This document shows, piece by piece, positions 1 to 7,697 of a stretch of 60,600 nucleotides of DNA (the stretch's first letter is position 1; each line of letters opens with the position of its first letter). The DNA lies in NCBI GenBank assembly GCA_017962925.1, contig JAGCUK010000074.1, forward strand, positions 1-60,600. Reading direction: 5' to 3'. The notes under the pieces are model-generated. The model worked only from the letters and a program-made list of their open reading frames with translations. It searched no databases and was not told where the DNA came from. The position numbers and the translations under genes were made by a program. Source of the stretch: Bacteroidales bacterium (GTDB lineage: Bacteria > Bacteroidota > Bacteroidia > Bacteroidales > UBA932).

Positions 1-2
1 AG

Positions 3-416
<414 letters not shown>

Positions 417-419
417 CAT

Positions 420-650
420 ATGGAACTCTGCATCATCACCCCGAACGGAATCGAAAAGCATCAGACGGAAGCGGTCTTCCTGCCCGGTGCCGCCGGCCCC
501 TTCGAAGTCCTCCACAGCCACGCTCCCATCATCTCCACACTGGTGGAAGGGGAGATTCGCTGGCGTACTGCAGGCTCCGAAGACTCCCGGCACATTTCGG
601 GCGGTGCGGTGATGGTGGAAAATGACGTGATTACTGTTTGCGCAGAATGA
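420..650 (+). CDS. atpC: F1 ATP synthase subunit epsilon, short form
   Basis: The 76-residue product matches only the N-terminal beta-sandwich of epsilon (MELCIITPNG, FLPGAAGPFEVLHSHAPIIS). The C-terminal helical hairpin, which in Escherichia coli and Bacillus blocks ATP hydrolysis, is absent. Short epsilon subunits are usual in Bacteroidota, so this is lineage typical and not a truncation; it implies that control of hydrolysis does not use the epsilon tail. The stop codon overlaps the next start as ATGA (647-650), which points to translational coupling with atpB. Confidence 0.93.
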   Translation: MELCIITPNGIEKHQTEAVFLPGAAGPFEVLHSHAPIISTLVEGEIRWRTAGSEDSRHISGGAVMVENDVITVCAE

Positions 651-1648
651 AGAAGGTGCTCGCCATAATTGTGATGTTGATGTCGTCCGCCCTTTGCAGG
701 GCCGACGACCTGGACATCGGCGAAATCATCTTCGAACATGTGCTGGACAGCTACGAGTGGCACATCACCGAATGGCGCGGGCATTCCGTGGCCATCCACC
801 TGCCGGTCATCCTCATAGACGGCGGCATCAAGACCTTCAACTCCAAACACATCCTGGAAACAGGGGAATACGAGGGCTACCACATCGCCGTTAAAGGCGA
901 GGCACACGAGGGAAAGATTGTGCGTGCGGATGGCAGCAAGCCCTTCGACATCTCCATCACCAAGAACGTGCTGCAACTGATGATGAATGCGCTGCTGCTG
1001 GTGCTGATCGTGCTGCTGTGCGCCCGCTGGTATCGCAAGCATGACGCCCTGAAGGAGCATCCTACCGGCATCGCGGCGCTGATGGAGCCGCTGATAATGA
1101 TGGTGCACGAGATGGCCAAAGAGAATATCGGAGAGGATTACCGCCGCTATTCGCCGTATCTACTGACGGTGTTCCTTTTCATCCTCTTCAGCAACTTCAT
1201 CGGCATCATCCCCATCTTCCCCGGCGGCGCGAACCTCACCGGAAACATCGCCTGCACCCTGGTGCTGGCCCTCTTCACTTTCTTCACGGTGAACCTCACC
1301 GGCACGAAGCACTACTATAAAGAAATCTTCAGCCCGGACGTGCCCGGCGTGCTGAAGCCACTGATGGCGGTGATCGAGACCTTCTCCGCCCTGGTGAAAC
1401 CGGTGTCGCTGACCATCCGACTCTTCGCCAACATGCTCGCCGGCCATATCCAGATTCTCTGCATGGTATGTATCATTTTCATAATGGGAAAGATGGGCAT
1501 AGCCATGACCGGCGGCGCAACCGCGATCTCGGTACTTTTCGGAATCTTCCTGGACGTGCTGGAGATGCTTATCTCCTTCATCCAGGCATACATATTTACA
1601 ATGCTGTCGTCCATCTACATAGGCATGGCCCGGCAGAAAGCGGAATAA
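647..1648 (+). CDS. atpB: F0 ATP synthase subunit a
   Basis: This is the stator channel subunit of F0, an integral membrane protein that forms the two proton half-channels. The chosen start is the ATG in the ATGA overlap with atpC; an upstream TTG at 638 is in frame but less likely. The product begins with a cleavable-looking signal (MKKVLAIIVMLMSSALCRA) and a long periplasmic N-terminal part, as in other Bacteroidota, then several membrane helices. The essential arginine lies in LTIRLFANMLAGH near residue 258. The C-terminus FIQAYIFTMLSSIYIGMA is also typical. It lies between atpC and atpE in the operon. Confidence 0.96.
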   Translation: MKKVLAIIVMLMSSALCRADDLDIGEIIFEHVLDSYEWHITEWRGHSVAIHLPVILIDGGIKTFNSKHILETGEYEGYHIAVKGEAHEGKIVRADGSKPFDISITKNVLQLMMNALLLVLIVLLCARWYRKHDALKEHPTGIAALMEPLIMMVHEMAKENIGEDYRRYSPYLLTVFLFILFSNFIGIIPIFPGGANLTGNIACTLVLALFTFFTVNLTGTKHYYKEIFSPDVPGVLKPLMAVIETFSALVKPVSLTIRLFANMLAGHIQILCMVCIIFIMGKMGIAMTGGATAISVLFGIFLDVLEMLISFIQAYIFTMLSSIYIGMARQKAE

Positions 1649-1669
1649 CAACTTTAAATTTATATCATT

Positions 1670-1927
1670 ATGGTACTCGCAATTATTCTTCAGGCAGTTG
1701 CCGGTGCGGCCCTCGGAAAGGCCGGCGCCGCAGTTGCAGCAGCCCTTGCAGCATTTGCAGCAGGTTATGGAATCGGTAAGGTCGGCACCTCCGCCATGGA
1801 AGCTATCGCCCGCCAGCCCGAATCCGCCGGAAACATCCGTTCCAGCATGATCATCGTCGCCGGTATGATAGAGGGTGCAGCCCTCCTCGGCATCATCGTT
1901 TGTCTGCTGGCCGTAGTGCTTAAGTAA
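1670..1927 (+). CDS. atpE: F0 ATP synthase subunit c
   Basis: The 85-residue product is a hairpin of two membrane helices joined by the polar loop ARQPES (residues 47-52). The ion-binding carboxylate is Glu68 in GMIEGAAL on the second helix. By hand alignment with the sodium-binding Ilyobacter c subunit, the glutamine on helix 1 and the serine after the glutamate are missing (here Ile and Gly), which favours a proton-driven ring. That is an inference from alignment, not a measured specificity. It is separated from atpB by 21 bases and from atpF by 3. Confidence 0.96.
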   Translation: MVLAIILQAVAGAALGKAGAAVAAALAAFAAGYGIGKVGTSAMEAIARQPESAGNIRSSMIIVAGMIEGAALLGIIVCLLAVVLK

Positions 1928-1930
1928 ACC

Positions 1931-2434
1931 ATGAACCTGATTACTCCGGATAGCGGCCTCCTGTTCTGGATGGTCCTCATCTTCGGCATCGTGTTTTTCA
2001 TCCTTGCCAAGTGGGGATTCCCGGCTATTACCGGCATGGTGGACGAGCGCAACAAGCACATCGACGAGTCGCTGAAGCTCGCCGATGAGGCTCAGGCGCG
2101 CATGTCGCATCTCGCGGAGGAACAGAAGGCGCTGATTGCCGAGACGAAGGCGGAGCAGAGCCGCATCCTCAAGGAAGCTGCCCAGGCCCGTAGCGAGATC
2201 CTCGCTCAGGCTAAGGCGGATGCGCAGGCGCAGACTGCCGAGATGGTGGAGAAAGCGCGGGAGCAGATTGCGAATGAGCGCGAGACTGCCCTGCGGGATA
2301 TCCGCCGCCAGGTGGCGTTGCTTTCGGTGGATGTTGCGGAGAAGGTGCTCCGCGCTAAGCTGGATGCCACGCCCGAGCAGCAGGCGCTGATCGACCGTCT
2401 GGCCAACGAGGCCACCGAGCAACCGAAAAGCTAA
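1931..2434 (+). CDS. atpF: F0 ATP synthase subunit b
   Basis: The 167-residue product has one N-terminal membrane helix (LLFWMVLIFGIVFFILAKWG, residues 10-29) followed by a long charged coiled coil rich in Ala, Glu, Lys and Gln. This is the peripheral stalk that links subunit a to delta and the alpha/beta head. The segment AEMVEKAREQIANERETAL is typical of b subunits. It starts 3 bases after atpE and precedes atpH by 6 bases, so it is part of the same transcript. Confidence 0.95.
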   Translation: MNLITPDSGLLFWMVLIFGIVFFILAKWGFPAITGMVDERNKHIDESLKLADEAQARMSHLAEEQKALIAETKAEQSRILKEAAQARSEILAQAKADAQAQTAEMVEKAREQIANERETALRDIRRQVALLSVDVAEKVLRAKLDATPEQQALIDRLANEATEQPKS

Positions 2435-2440
2435 CGCACT

Positions 2441-2917
2441 ATGAATCAGGGAGCTATAGCCAGCCGATATGCCAAGGCCTTCCTGCGATTGGTGCAGGAA
2501 AACAGCCGCGGGGAGCAGGTCTTCACACAGGTGAGGGCCCTGCTCGCGGATCCGTCTTCCGCCCCGCAGCCGCTGGAACCTGACATCGAAAGCTTGGTGC
2601 TGCTCCTTAAGAAGAACCGCAGGCTGGACTGCCTCAAGTTCATCCTGCACGATTTCATCCGCCAATGGTGCAAGGCTGAGGGCGTGGTCATCGCGAAGCT
2701 GATTAGCGCGGTGCCATCCCCGGGCCTCTCCGAAAGGCTTGAGGCGCTCCTGCGGGAGCGCACGGGCTGCAGGATCATCATGGAATCCGCCATCGACCCA
2801 GAACTTCTCGGGGGCTTTGTGCTGGAACTGGACAATGAAATGCTGGATGCGAGCGTGCGTCGCCAGATCGACGACATCCGCCGCCAGCTTGTACAAAAGA
2901 ACAACCGAATAATATGA
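2441..2917 (+). CDS. atpH: F1 ATP synthase subunit delta
   Basis: The 158-residue product begins [20 protein letters not shown], the usual start of the OSCP/delta family, which caps the F1 head and binds subunit b. The C-terminal part ([33 protein letters not shown]) carries the family pattern GGF and D-S-x-R. It is slightly shorter than the usual 170-180 residues. Its 3' end overlaps atpA by 4 bases (ATGA at 2914-2917). Confidence 0.94.
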   Translation: MNQGAIASRYAKAFLRLVQENSRGEQVFTQVRALLADPSSAPQPLEPDIESLVLLLKKNRRLDCLKFILHDFIRQWCKAEGVVIAKLISAVPSPGLSERLEALLRERTGCRIIMESAIDPELLGGFVLELDNEMLDASVRRQIDDIRRQLVQKNNRII

Positions 2918-4503
2918 CGCAGAATACAATCAAGGCAAGCGAGATATCCGATATCCTTCTCGGACAGCTGAAAGACATCGATACCACCGTGCATTTCGAG
3001 GAGACCGGCAAGGTGCTGCAGGTGAGCGACGGCGTGGCCCGTATCTACGGCCTGGTGAATGCTGAGGCCGGCGAGTTGCTGGAGTTTGCCTCCGGCGTGA
3101 AGGCCGTGGTGATGAATCTGGAGGAGGATAATGTGGGCGCGGTGCTGCTCGGCCCCACCGATCAGGTGAAAGAGGGCATGAGCGTGCGTCGCCTTGGCCG
3201 TATCGCCTCCATCAATGTGGGTGAGAAGATGGTCGGGCGCGTGGTGAATCCCCTTGGAGAGCCTCTGGATGGCCTGGGGGAGATTTCCGGCGAGCTGTTT
3301 GAGATGCCGCTGGAGCGCAAGGCACCGGGAGTGGTGTACCGCGAGCCCGTGACCGAGCCTCTGCAGACCGGCCTGAAGGCGGTGGACTCCATGATCCCCA
3401 TCGGCCGTGGCCAGCGCGAGCTCATCATCGGCGACCGCCAGACCGGAAAGACCGCCCTTGCCATCGATACCATCATCAACCAGCGCAGATGCTTTGAGGC
3501 CGGCAAGCCCGTATATTGCATCTACGTGGCGGTGGGCCAGAAGGGTTCGACCGTTGCTTCCATAGTAGAGACTTTGCGCTCGAAGGGGGCGATGGATTAT
3601 ACCATAGTGGTGGCGGCAACGGCATCCGATCCTGCCGCGGTCCAGTATTATGCGCCTTTCGCCGGGGCTGCCGTCGGGGAGTACTTCCGCGACACCGGCC
3701 GTCCCGCGCTTATCATCTACGACGATCTTTCCAAGCAGGCAGTGGCCTACCGCGAGGTGTCGCTGATCCTGCGCCGCCCTTCCGGCCGCGAGGCTTATCC
3801 GGGAGATGTGTTCTATCTGCACAGCCGCTTGCTCGAGCGTGCTGCCAAAATCATCGGCCAGCAGGAGGTCGCGGAGCAGATGAACGACCTGCCCGAGTCG
3901 CTGAAGGGGCATGTCAAGGCGGGAGGATCCCTCACCGCTCTGCCTATTATTGAAACGCAGGCGGGGGATGTTTCCGCCTACATCCCGACCAACGTGATTT
4001 CCATCACCGACGGTCAGATTTATCTTGAAAGTTCTCTTTTCAACCAGGGATTCCGCCCGGCAATCAACGTGGGTATTTCCGTGTCCCGTGTGGGTGGTTC
4101 CGCGCAGTTGAAGAGTATGAAGAAGGTGGCGGGCACGCTGAAGATCGACCAGGCTCAGTACAACGAGCTGGAGGCATTCAGTAAGTTTTCTTCCGATATG
4201 GACAAGGTGACTGCGCAGACTTTGGACAAGGGGCGCAAGAACAATCGTCTGTTGATCCAGCCTCAGTATGCGCCGATGCCGGTCGGCGAGCAGGTGGCCG
4301 TGTTGTATTGCGGCACGCATGCGCTCATGGCGGATATTCCGCTGGATGCGGTTTCCGAGTTCGAGGCTCATTTCCTTGACAGGATGCGGGCTTCGCACCG
4401 CGATGTTTTGGATACCCTTGATGCCGGCAAGATCGATGAGGCTGCCGAGGCGGTTCTGACCAAGGTTGCCGCGGAGGTTTGTGGGCAGATTAATTCAAAG
4501 TAA
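2914..4503 (+). CDS. atpA: F1 ATP synthase subunit alpha
   Basis: This is the non-catalytic nucleotide-binding subunit of F1. The 529-residue protein has the N-terminal beta barrel (about 25-95), the nucleotide-binding domain with Walker A GDRQTGKT at 173-180, the motif [20 protein letters not shown], and the family signature [14 protein letters not shown] before the C-terminal helical bundle. The length is slightly above the usual 510-525. The start overlaps atpH in an ATGA and the stop is 3 bases from the atpG start. Confidence 0.98.
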   Translation: MTQNTIKASEISDILLGQLKDIDTTVHFEETGKVLQVSDGVARIYGLVNAEAGELLEFASGVKAVVMNLEEDNVGAVLLGPTDQVKEGMSVRRLGRIASINVGEKMVGRVVNPLGEPLDGLGEISGELFEMPLERKAPGVVYREPVTEPLQTGLKAVDSMIPIGRGQRELIIGDRQTGKTALAIDTIINQRRCFEAGKPVYCIYVAVGQKGSTVASIVETLRSKGAMDYTIVVAATASDPAAVQYYAPFAGAAVGEYFRDTGRPALIIYDDLSKQAVAYREVSLILRRPSGREAYPGDVFYLHSRLLERAAKIIGQQEVAEQMNDLPESLKGHVKAGGSLTALPIIETQAGDVSAYIPTNVISITDGQIYLESSLFNQGFRPAINVGISVSRVGGSAQLKSMKKVAGTLKIDQAQYNELEAFSKFSSDMDKVTAQTLDKGRKNNRLLIQPQYAPMPVGEQVAVLYCGTHALMADIPLDAVSEFEAHFLDRMRASHRDVLDTLDAGKIDEAAEAVLTKVAAEVCGQINSK

Positions 4504-4506
4504 CGG

Positions 4507-5529
4507 ATGGCTTCGCTTCGGGAGATAAAGGATCACATCGGTTCCGTCCGCAGTACGCTGAAGATTACTTCGGCGATGAAGTTGGTGTCTTCGGCGAAGT
4601 TGCGGAAGGCGCAGCAGGCGGCGGAAGGCGTGAGGCCGTATACCGAAGCGTTGGCTGGCATGCTTTCGCGCGTGCTGGCGGCTCCTTCCGCGACGGGGGA
4701 GCGTATGCAAAATGGGCAGTTTTGCATACAGACAGGCGAAAAAACGGGCAACGGTATGCAGAATGGGCAGTTTTGCATACAGGAGGGGAGTGGGAAGGTG
4801 GCGATTGTGGCGGTGGCGAGCAATTCGTCGTTGTGCGGGGGATTCAATATCAACGTGATCCATAAGGTGCAGGAGGTGGTAGCGGAGTTGAGGAAGGATG
4901 GGACCGAGGTGGAGGTGATTTCGGTGGGGCGGAAGATGGCAGAGGCGATGCGCAAGGCGGGGTTTGCTCCGGAAGATCATGCCGATCTGGTGGGGCGCAA
5001 CACTTTCGAAAAGTCGGCCGCCTTCGCACAGACCCTCATAGATGCCTTCAATTCCGGCCGCTACAGCCGAATTCTCTTCATTTATAATCACTTTGTCTCC
5101 ACCGCTTCGCAGAAGGTCACCGTTGAAACATACCTTCCGTTCTCAACAGGGCGGCAGATGGGCTATCCCCTCCGGACGCCCTATCCGCCCACGGATGAAG
5201 TGGGAGGGGCCCAGCTCCGCTGGGAGGGGCCGTCAGGCCGGCTTGAGGAGGGGATAGCCCAGCCGTCCGCCCCTGAAGAAGAATACATTCTGGAACCATC
5301 CAGGGAGGAGATTCTGGCGACGCTCCTGCCGCAGGTGATGCGCTTGAGGGTCCATACCGTGCTGCTGGATTCGATAGCGGCGGAGCACGCGGCCCGCACG
5401 ATCGCGATGCAGACTGCATCCGACAACGCCGAAGACCTTCTCTCAGAACTGACGCTGGAATATAACAAGGGCCGTCAGCAGAAGATCACATCCGAGATAC
5501 TGGATCTCGTGGGAGGAGCGCAGCAATGA
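4507..5529 (+). CDS. atpG: F1 ATP synthase subunit gamma with two in-frame palindromic insertions
   Basis: Gamma is the rotor shaft of F1. Both conserved helices are present: the N-terminal MASLREIKDHIGSVRSTLKI and the C-terminal AMQTASDNAEDLLSELTLEY with NKGRQQKIT. The protein is 340 residues, about 50 longer than the usual 285-295, and the extra length lies in two places. Residues about 66-92 contain the peptide MQNGQFCIQ twice and coincide with a tandem DNA hairpin (4703-4780). Residues about 218-252 (proline and glycine rich, WEGPSGRLEE) lie between 15-bp inverted repeats (5159-5261). The frame stays open through both, and conserved gamma sequence resumes after each (VAIVAVASNSSLCGGFN; EYILEPSREEILATLLPQ), so the gene is probably functional. 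The stop overlaps the next start (ATGA). Confidence 0.95.
   Translation: MASLREIKDHIGSVRSTLKITSAMKLVSSAKLRKAQQAAEGVRPYTEALAGMLSRVLAAPSATGERMQNGQFCIQTGEKTGNGMQNGQFCIQEGSGKVAIVAVASNSSLCGGFNINVIHKVQEVVAELRKDGTEVEVISVGRKMAEAMRKAGFAPEDHADLVGRNTFEKSAAFAQTLIDAFNSGRYSRILFIYNHFVSTASQKVTVETYLPFSTGRQMGYPLRTPYPPTDEVGGAQLRWEGPSGRLEEGIAQPSAPEEEYILEPSREEILATLLPQVMRLRVHTVLLDSIAAEHAARTIAMQTASDNAEDLLSELTLEYNKGRQQKITSEILDLVGGAQQ
4703..4780 (+). repeat. Twin hairpin element inside atpG (family A)
   Basis: Two 27-bp copies lie at 4703-4729 and 4754-4780, with a period of exactly 51 bases (17 codons). Each has perfect or near-perfect arms GTATGCAAAA and TTTTGCATAC around the loop TGGGCAG; the second copy has one change in the left arm (GTATGCAGAA). 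The loops are in the same orientation, so the copies are direct repeats of a palindrome. They code for the repeated peptide MQNGQFCIQ in gamma. Confidence 0.9.
5159..5261 (+). repeat. Insertion with 15-bp terminal inverted repeats inside atpG (family B)
   Basis: TGGGCTATCCCCTCC at 5159-5173 and its exact reverse complement GGAGGGGATAGCCCA at 5247-5261 enclose 73 bases. The interior holds the direct repeat TGGGAGGGGCC twice. No protein-sized reading frame lies inside other than the gamma frame itself. It codes for a low-complexity Pro/Gly/Glu segment absent from normal gamma subunits. Confidence 0.85.
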
Positions 5530-6170
5530 CGGCGGTAATCCTGGCAAACGGGGAATTCCCCCGAAAAGAATATCCCCTCTGGCTGCTGCGGGAGGCGGAT
5601 ATCGTAGTCTGCTGCGATAGCGCCACCTCTTTAAAGCGTATGCAGAAACTTGGCATCGAGCCTGTCGCCGTGGTTGGTGACATGGATTCACTCCCGTCTG
5701 CCCAGCGCAAAACCCTTGGAAAAAGGGCCGTAAAGGTGGATGAGCAGGACTATAACGACCTGAACAAAGCCTTCCTCTGGCTGCTGCAAAACTATCCGCA
5801 AGTAACTGATATCCATATACTTGGCGCAACCGGCAAGAGCGAGGCGCATGCGCTTGGGAATCTTTCCTACCTTATGTTCTGGGAGCACGAACACGACCTC
5901 GCCGCCAGAGGAATCCGGGTGGAGATGGTATCTGACTACAATACTGCCTTTGCTATTACAAACAGTTGCGACCTCCACGTTGGTGAAGGTCGCAAAGTGT
6001 CGCTGTTTTCTCAGGATGGCACGCTCCGGATTTCATCTTCCGGGCTGCAGTGGCCGACGGATGTCGTGGCCTTCGATTTCTGGTTCCGGGGCACGCTCAA
6101 CCGCGCCACGTCCGACGTGATCTCTCTCCGCTTCAACCACCCCGCTCCGGCGCTGGTGATTCTGGACTGA
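5526..6170 (+). CDS. thiN: Thiamine pyrophosphokinase
   Basis: This enzyme transfers pyrophosphate from ATP to thiamine to make thiamine diphosphate. The 214-residue protein shows the N-terminal Rossmann-like domain with the motif VGDMDS (51-55 for GDMDS) and QDYNDLNKAF (74-83), which bind metal and ATP, then GATGKSEAHALGNLSYL, and a C-terminal beta-sandwich thiamine-binding domain (GRKVSLFSQDG, LQWPTD). It is slightly shorter than many homologues but complete. The ATGA overlap with atpG indicates co-transcription with the ATP synthase genes; I know no functional reason for this pairing. Confidence 0.92.
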   Translation: MTAVILANGEFPRKEYPLWLLREADIVVCCDSATSLKRMQKLGIEPVAVVGDMDSLPSAQRKTLGKRAVKVDEQDYNDLNKAFLWLLQNYPQVTDIHILGATGKSEAHALGNLSYLMFWEHEHDLAARGIRVEMVSDYNTAFAITNSCDLHVGEGRKVSLFSQDGTLRISSSGLQWPTDVVAFDFWFRGTLNRATSDVISLRFNHPAPALVILD

Positions 6171-6197
6171 ATTCTTTTTGTTTTCTCTTATTTAATT

Positions 6198-6215
6198 ACT
6201 ATATTTGTATATAGT
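6198..6215 (+). promoter_or_regulatory. hipBA promoter with a palindrome over the -7 box
   Basis: ACTATATTTGTATATAGT is a perfect 7+4+7 inverted repeat. The Bacteroidota -7 box TATATTTG occupies 6200-6207, inside the palindrome. A further half-site ACTATA lies at 6252-6257, just before the hipB start. The layout predicts that the HipB-like protein represses its own operon by covering the -7 box. Confidence 0.6.
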
Positions 6216-6259
6216 AGTATCTTATATTATGGATTTTAGGGATTATTAAATACTATAAT

Positions 6260-6571
6260 ATGCAATATTCATTAGATATTTATGGTAATAAAGCTGATTT
6301 GTTGCTCGATATTCTTTCTATGAACTGCAGGAAACGCAGGCTCGAGAAAGGGCTGAGCAGAAAACATCTCTCCGAAATCAGCGACGTTCCTGCACCAACG
6401 ATAGCCAAGTTTGAGCAAACAGGAAAAATATCTCTGGAGTCTTTTTCAAGGATTGCTGACAGCCTTGGTTATTATGATGAGTTATATAAGGTTTTTCTGG
6501 AGCCAAAATATAAAACCATCGAGGAGTTGGAAACCATACAGAGGAATTATAGCCGCAGCAAAGGAAGATGA
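6260..6571 (+). CDS. HipB-like antitoxin, XRE family repressor
   Basis: The 103-residue product has a helix-turn-helix of the Cro/C1 type at about residues 20-80: CRKRRLEKGLSRKHLSEIS, then DVPAPTIAKFEQTGKISLES and FSRIADSLG. Such proteins bind operator palindromes and neutralise the cognate HipA kinase. The tail (KTIEELETIQRNYSRSKGR) is basic. The gene is visibly richer in A+T than the flanking ATPase genes, which fits a mobile toxin-antitoxin module. The stop overlaps the hipA start as ATGA (6568-6571). Confidence 0.85.
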   Translation: MQYSLDIYGNKADLLLDILSMNCRKRRLEKGLSRKHLSEISDVPAPTIAKFEQTGKISLESFSRIADSLGYYDELYKVFLEPKYKTIEELETIQRNYSRSKGR

Positions 6572-7692
6572 AAGACATTATAAAAACGACGGTTACTTAT
6601 CATGGACGGAATGTAGGAGTGATTCTTCGAACTCCGGACCAAAGAAACTGTGTATTCGAATATGATAAGTCCTGGATTGCTGAAGGTTTCTCCGTCTCTC
6701 CTATCGAGCTTCCGTTGAAAGAGGGGTTGTTTTTTGCCGATGAAAACTATCTCGATGGTGCATTTTATGTTTTTGAAGATAGTATGCCTGATGGTTATGG
6801 CCTGTATCTTCTTGACAAAATGCTGAAAAAGGAAGGATGTTCACTTAAAAAATTGTCCCCTTTACAGCGCTTGTCGTTGGTGGGACCGGCTGGAATGGGT
6901 GCTTTGGAGTACTCCCCAAAGGAGTTCCTGAAACAACCTGTCCTTAAAATGGAGGATGTGGATTTCGACGACCTGCAACTGAAGGCCCTGGATATATTCT
7001 CCGATAAAAGTACTACGGATCCTTCTTTGTTGTATTACAATAGCAGTAATTCCGGAGGCGCCCGCCCGAAAGTCGTTGTAAGGCAAAAGGATGGTTCGAG
7101 TTGGATTGTAAAGTTCCGCCATACCTATGATCCTGAAGATGTGGGTATTACCGAATACCGGTACATGAAGGTTGCTCAAGATTGTGGAATAAAAGTCGCG
7201 CGTCCGGGTCTTGTGAGGGGGAAGTATTTTGCCTGTCAGAGATTTGATATAGAGAACGGAGTCAGACTGCACACAGTAACAGCGGCTGCCCTTATGAAAA
7301 CGGATTTCCGTGCCCAGACGGCGGATTACAGCAACCTTCTGGCGCTGACCGGTTATCTTACCCAGGACCCGGCGCAGGTAGAGCAGATGTTCCGCCTGAT
7401 GGTCTTCAACATCGTGTCGCTCAACAAAGACGACCATGCTAAGAACTTCAGCTTCATCTACCGCGAGCCCACAGGCTGGGAGCTCGCTCCCGCATACGAC
7501 CTGACGTTCTCCCCCGAAGGAACTCGCGGGGAGCATTCCACGTCCATAATGTACAAGGGAAATCCTTCCCTGGAAGATGTCCTCAAGGCCGGCACCGGCA
7601 TCCGTATTCCAAAAAAACAATGCCTGGAAATCATCGAAGAAATCCAGGCAGTGTGTGGAAAGGAATTGGACAGGACTGAAAATCTTCTGTAG
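6568..7692 (+). CDS. HipA-like serine/threonine kinase toxin
   Basis: HipA proteins are kinases that halt translation; the E. coli enzyme phosphorylates glutamyl-tRNA synthetase. The 374-residue protein has the N-terminal HipA subdomain (about 1-120), a flexible P-loop-like segment SSNSGGARPK (159-168), the ATP lysine in IVKF (180-183), the catalytic loop NKDDHAKNFS (286-295) and the metal-binding DLT (311-313). All expected kinase residues are present, so it looks active. It is somewhat shorter than E. coli HipA (440). The first half is A+T-rich and the second half has host-like composition. It ends 5 bases from a convergent TonB receptor gene. Confidence 0.9.
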   Translation: MKDIIKTTVTYHGRNVGVILRTPDQRNCVFEYDKSWIAEGFSVSPIELPLKEGLFFADENYLDGAFYVFEDSMPDGYGLYLLDKMLKKEGCSLKKLSPLQRLSLVGPAGMGALEYSPKEFLKQPVLKMEDVDFDDLQLKALDIFSDKSTTDPSLLYYNSSNSGGARPKVVVRQKDGSSWIVKFRHTYDPEDVGITEYRYMKVAQDCGIKVARPGLVRGKYFACQRFDIENGVRLHTVTAAALMKTDFRAQTADYSNLLALTGYLTQDPAQVEQMFRLMVFNIVSLNKDDHAKNFSFIYREPTGWELAPAYDLTFSPEGTRGEHSTSIMYKGNPSLEDVLKAGTGIRIPKKQCLEIIEEIQAVCGKELDRTENLL

Positions 7693-7697
7693 CCCGG

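Noticed and set aside
1160-4398. Long minus-strand frames opposite the ATP synthase genes (589 and 650 codons)
   Set aside because: Both are antisense to seven unmistakable ATP synthase genes and match no family.
4507-5529. atpG as a pseudogene because of its insertions
   Set aside because: The frame is intact, both conserved terminal helices are present and downstream coupling is kept; there is no second atpG in view.
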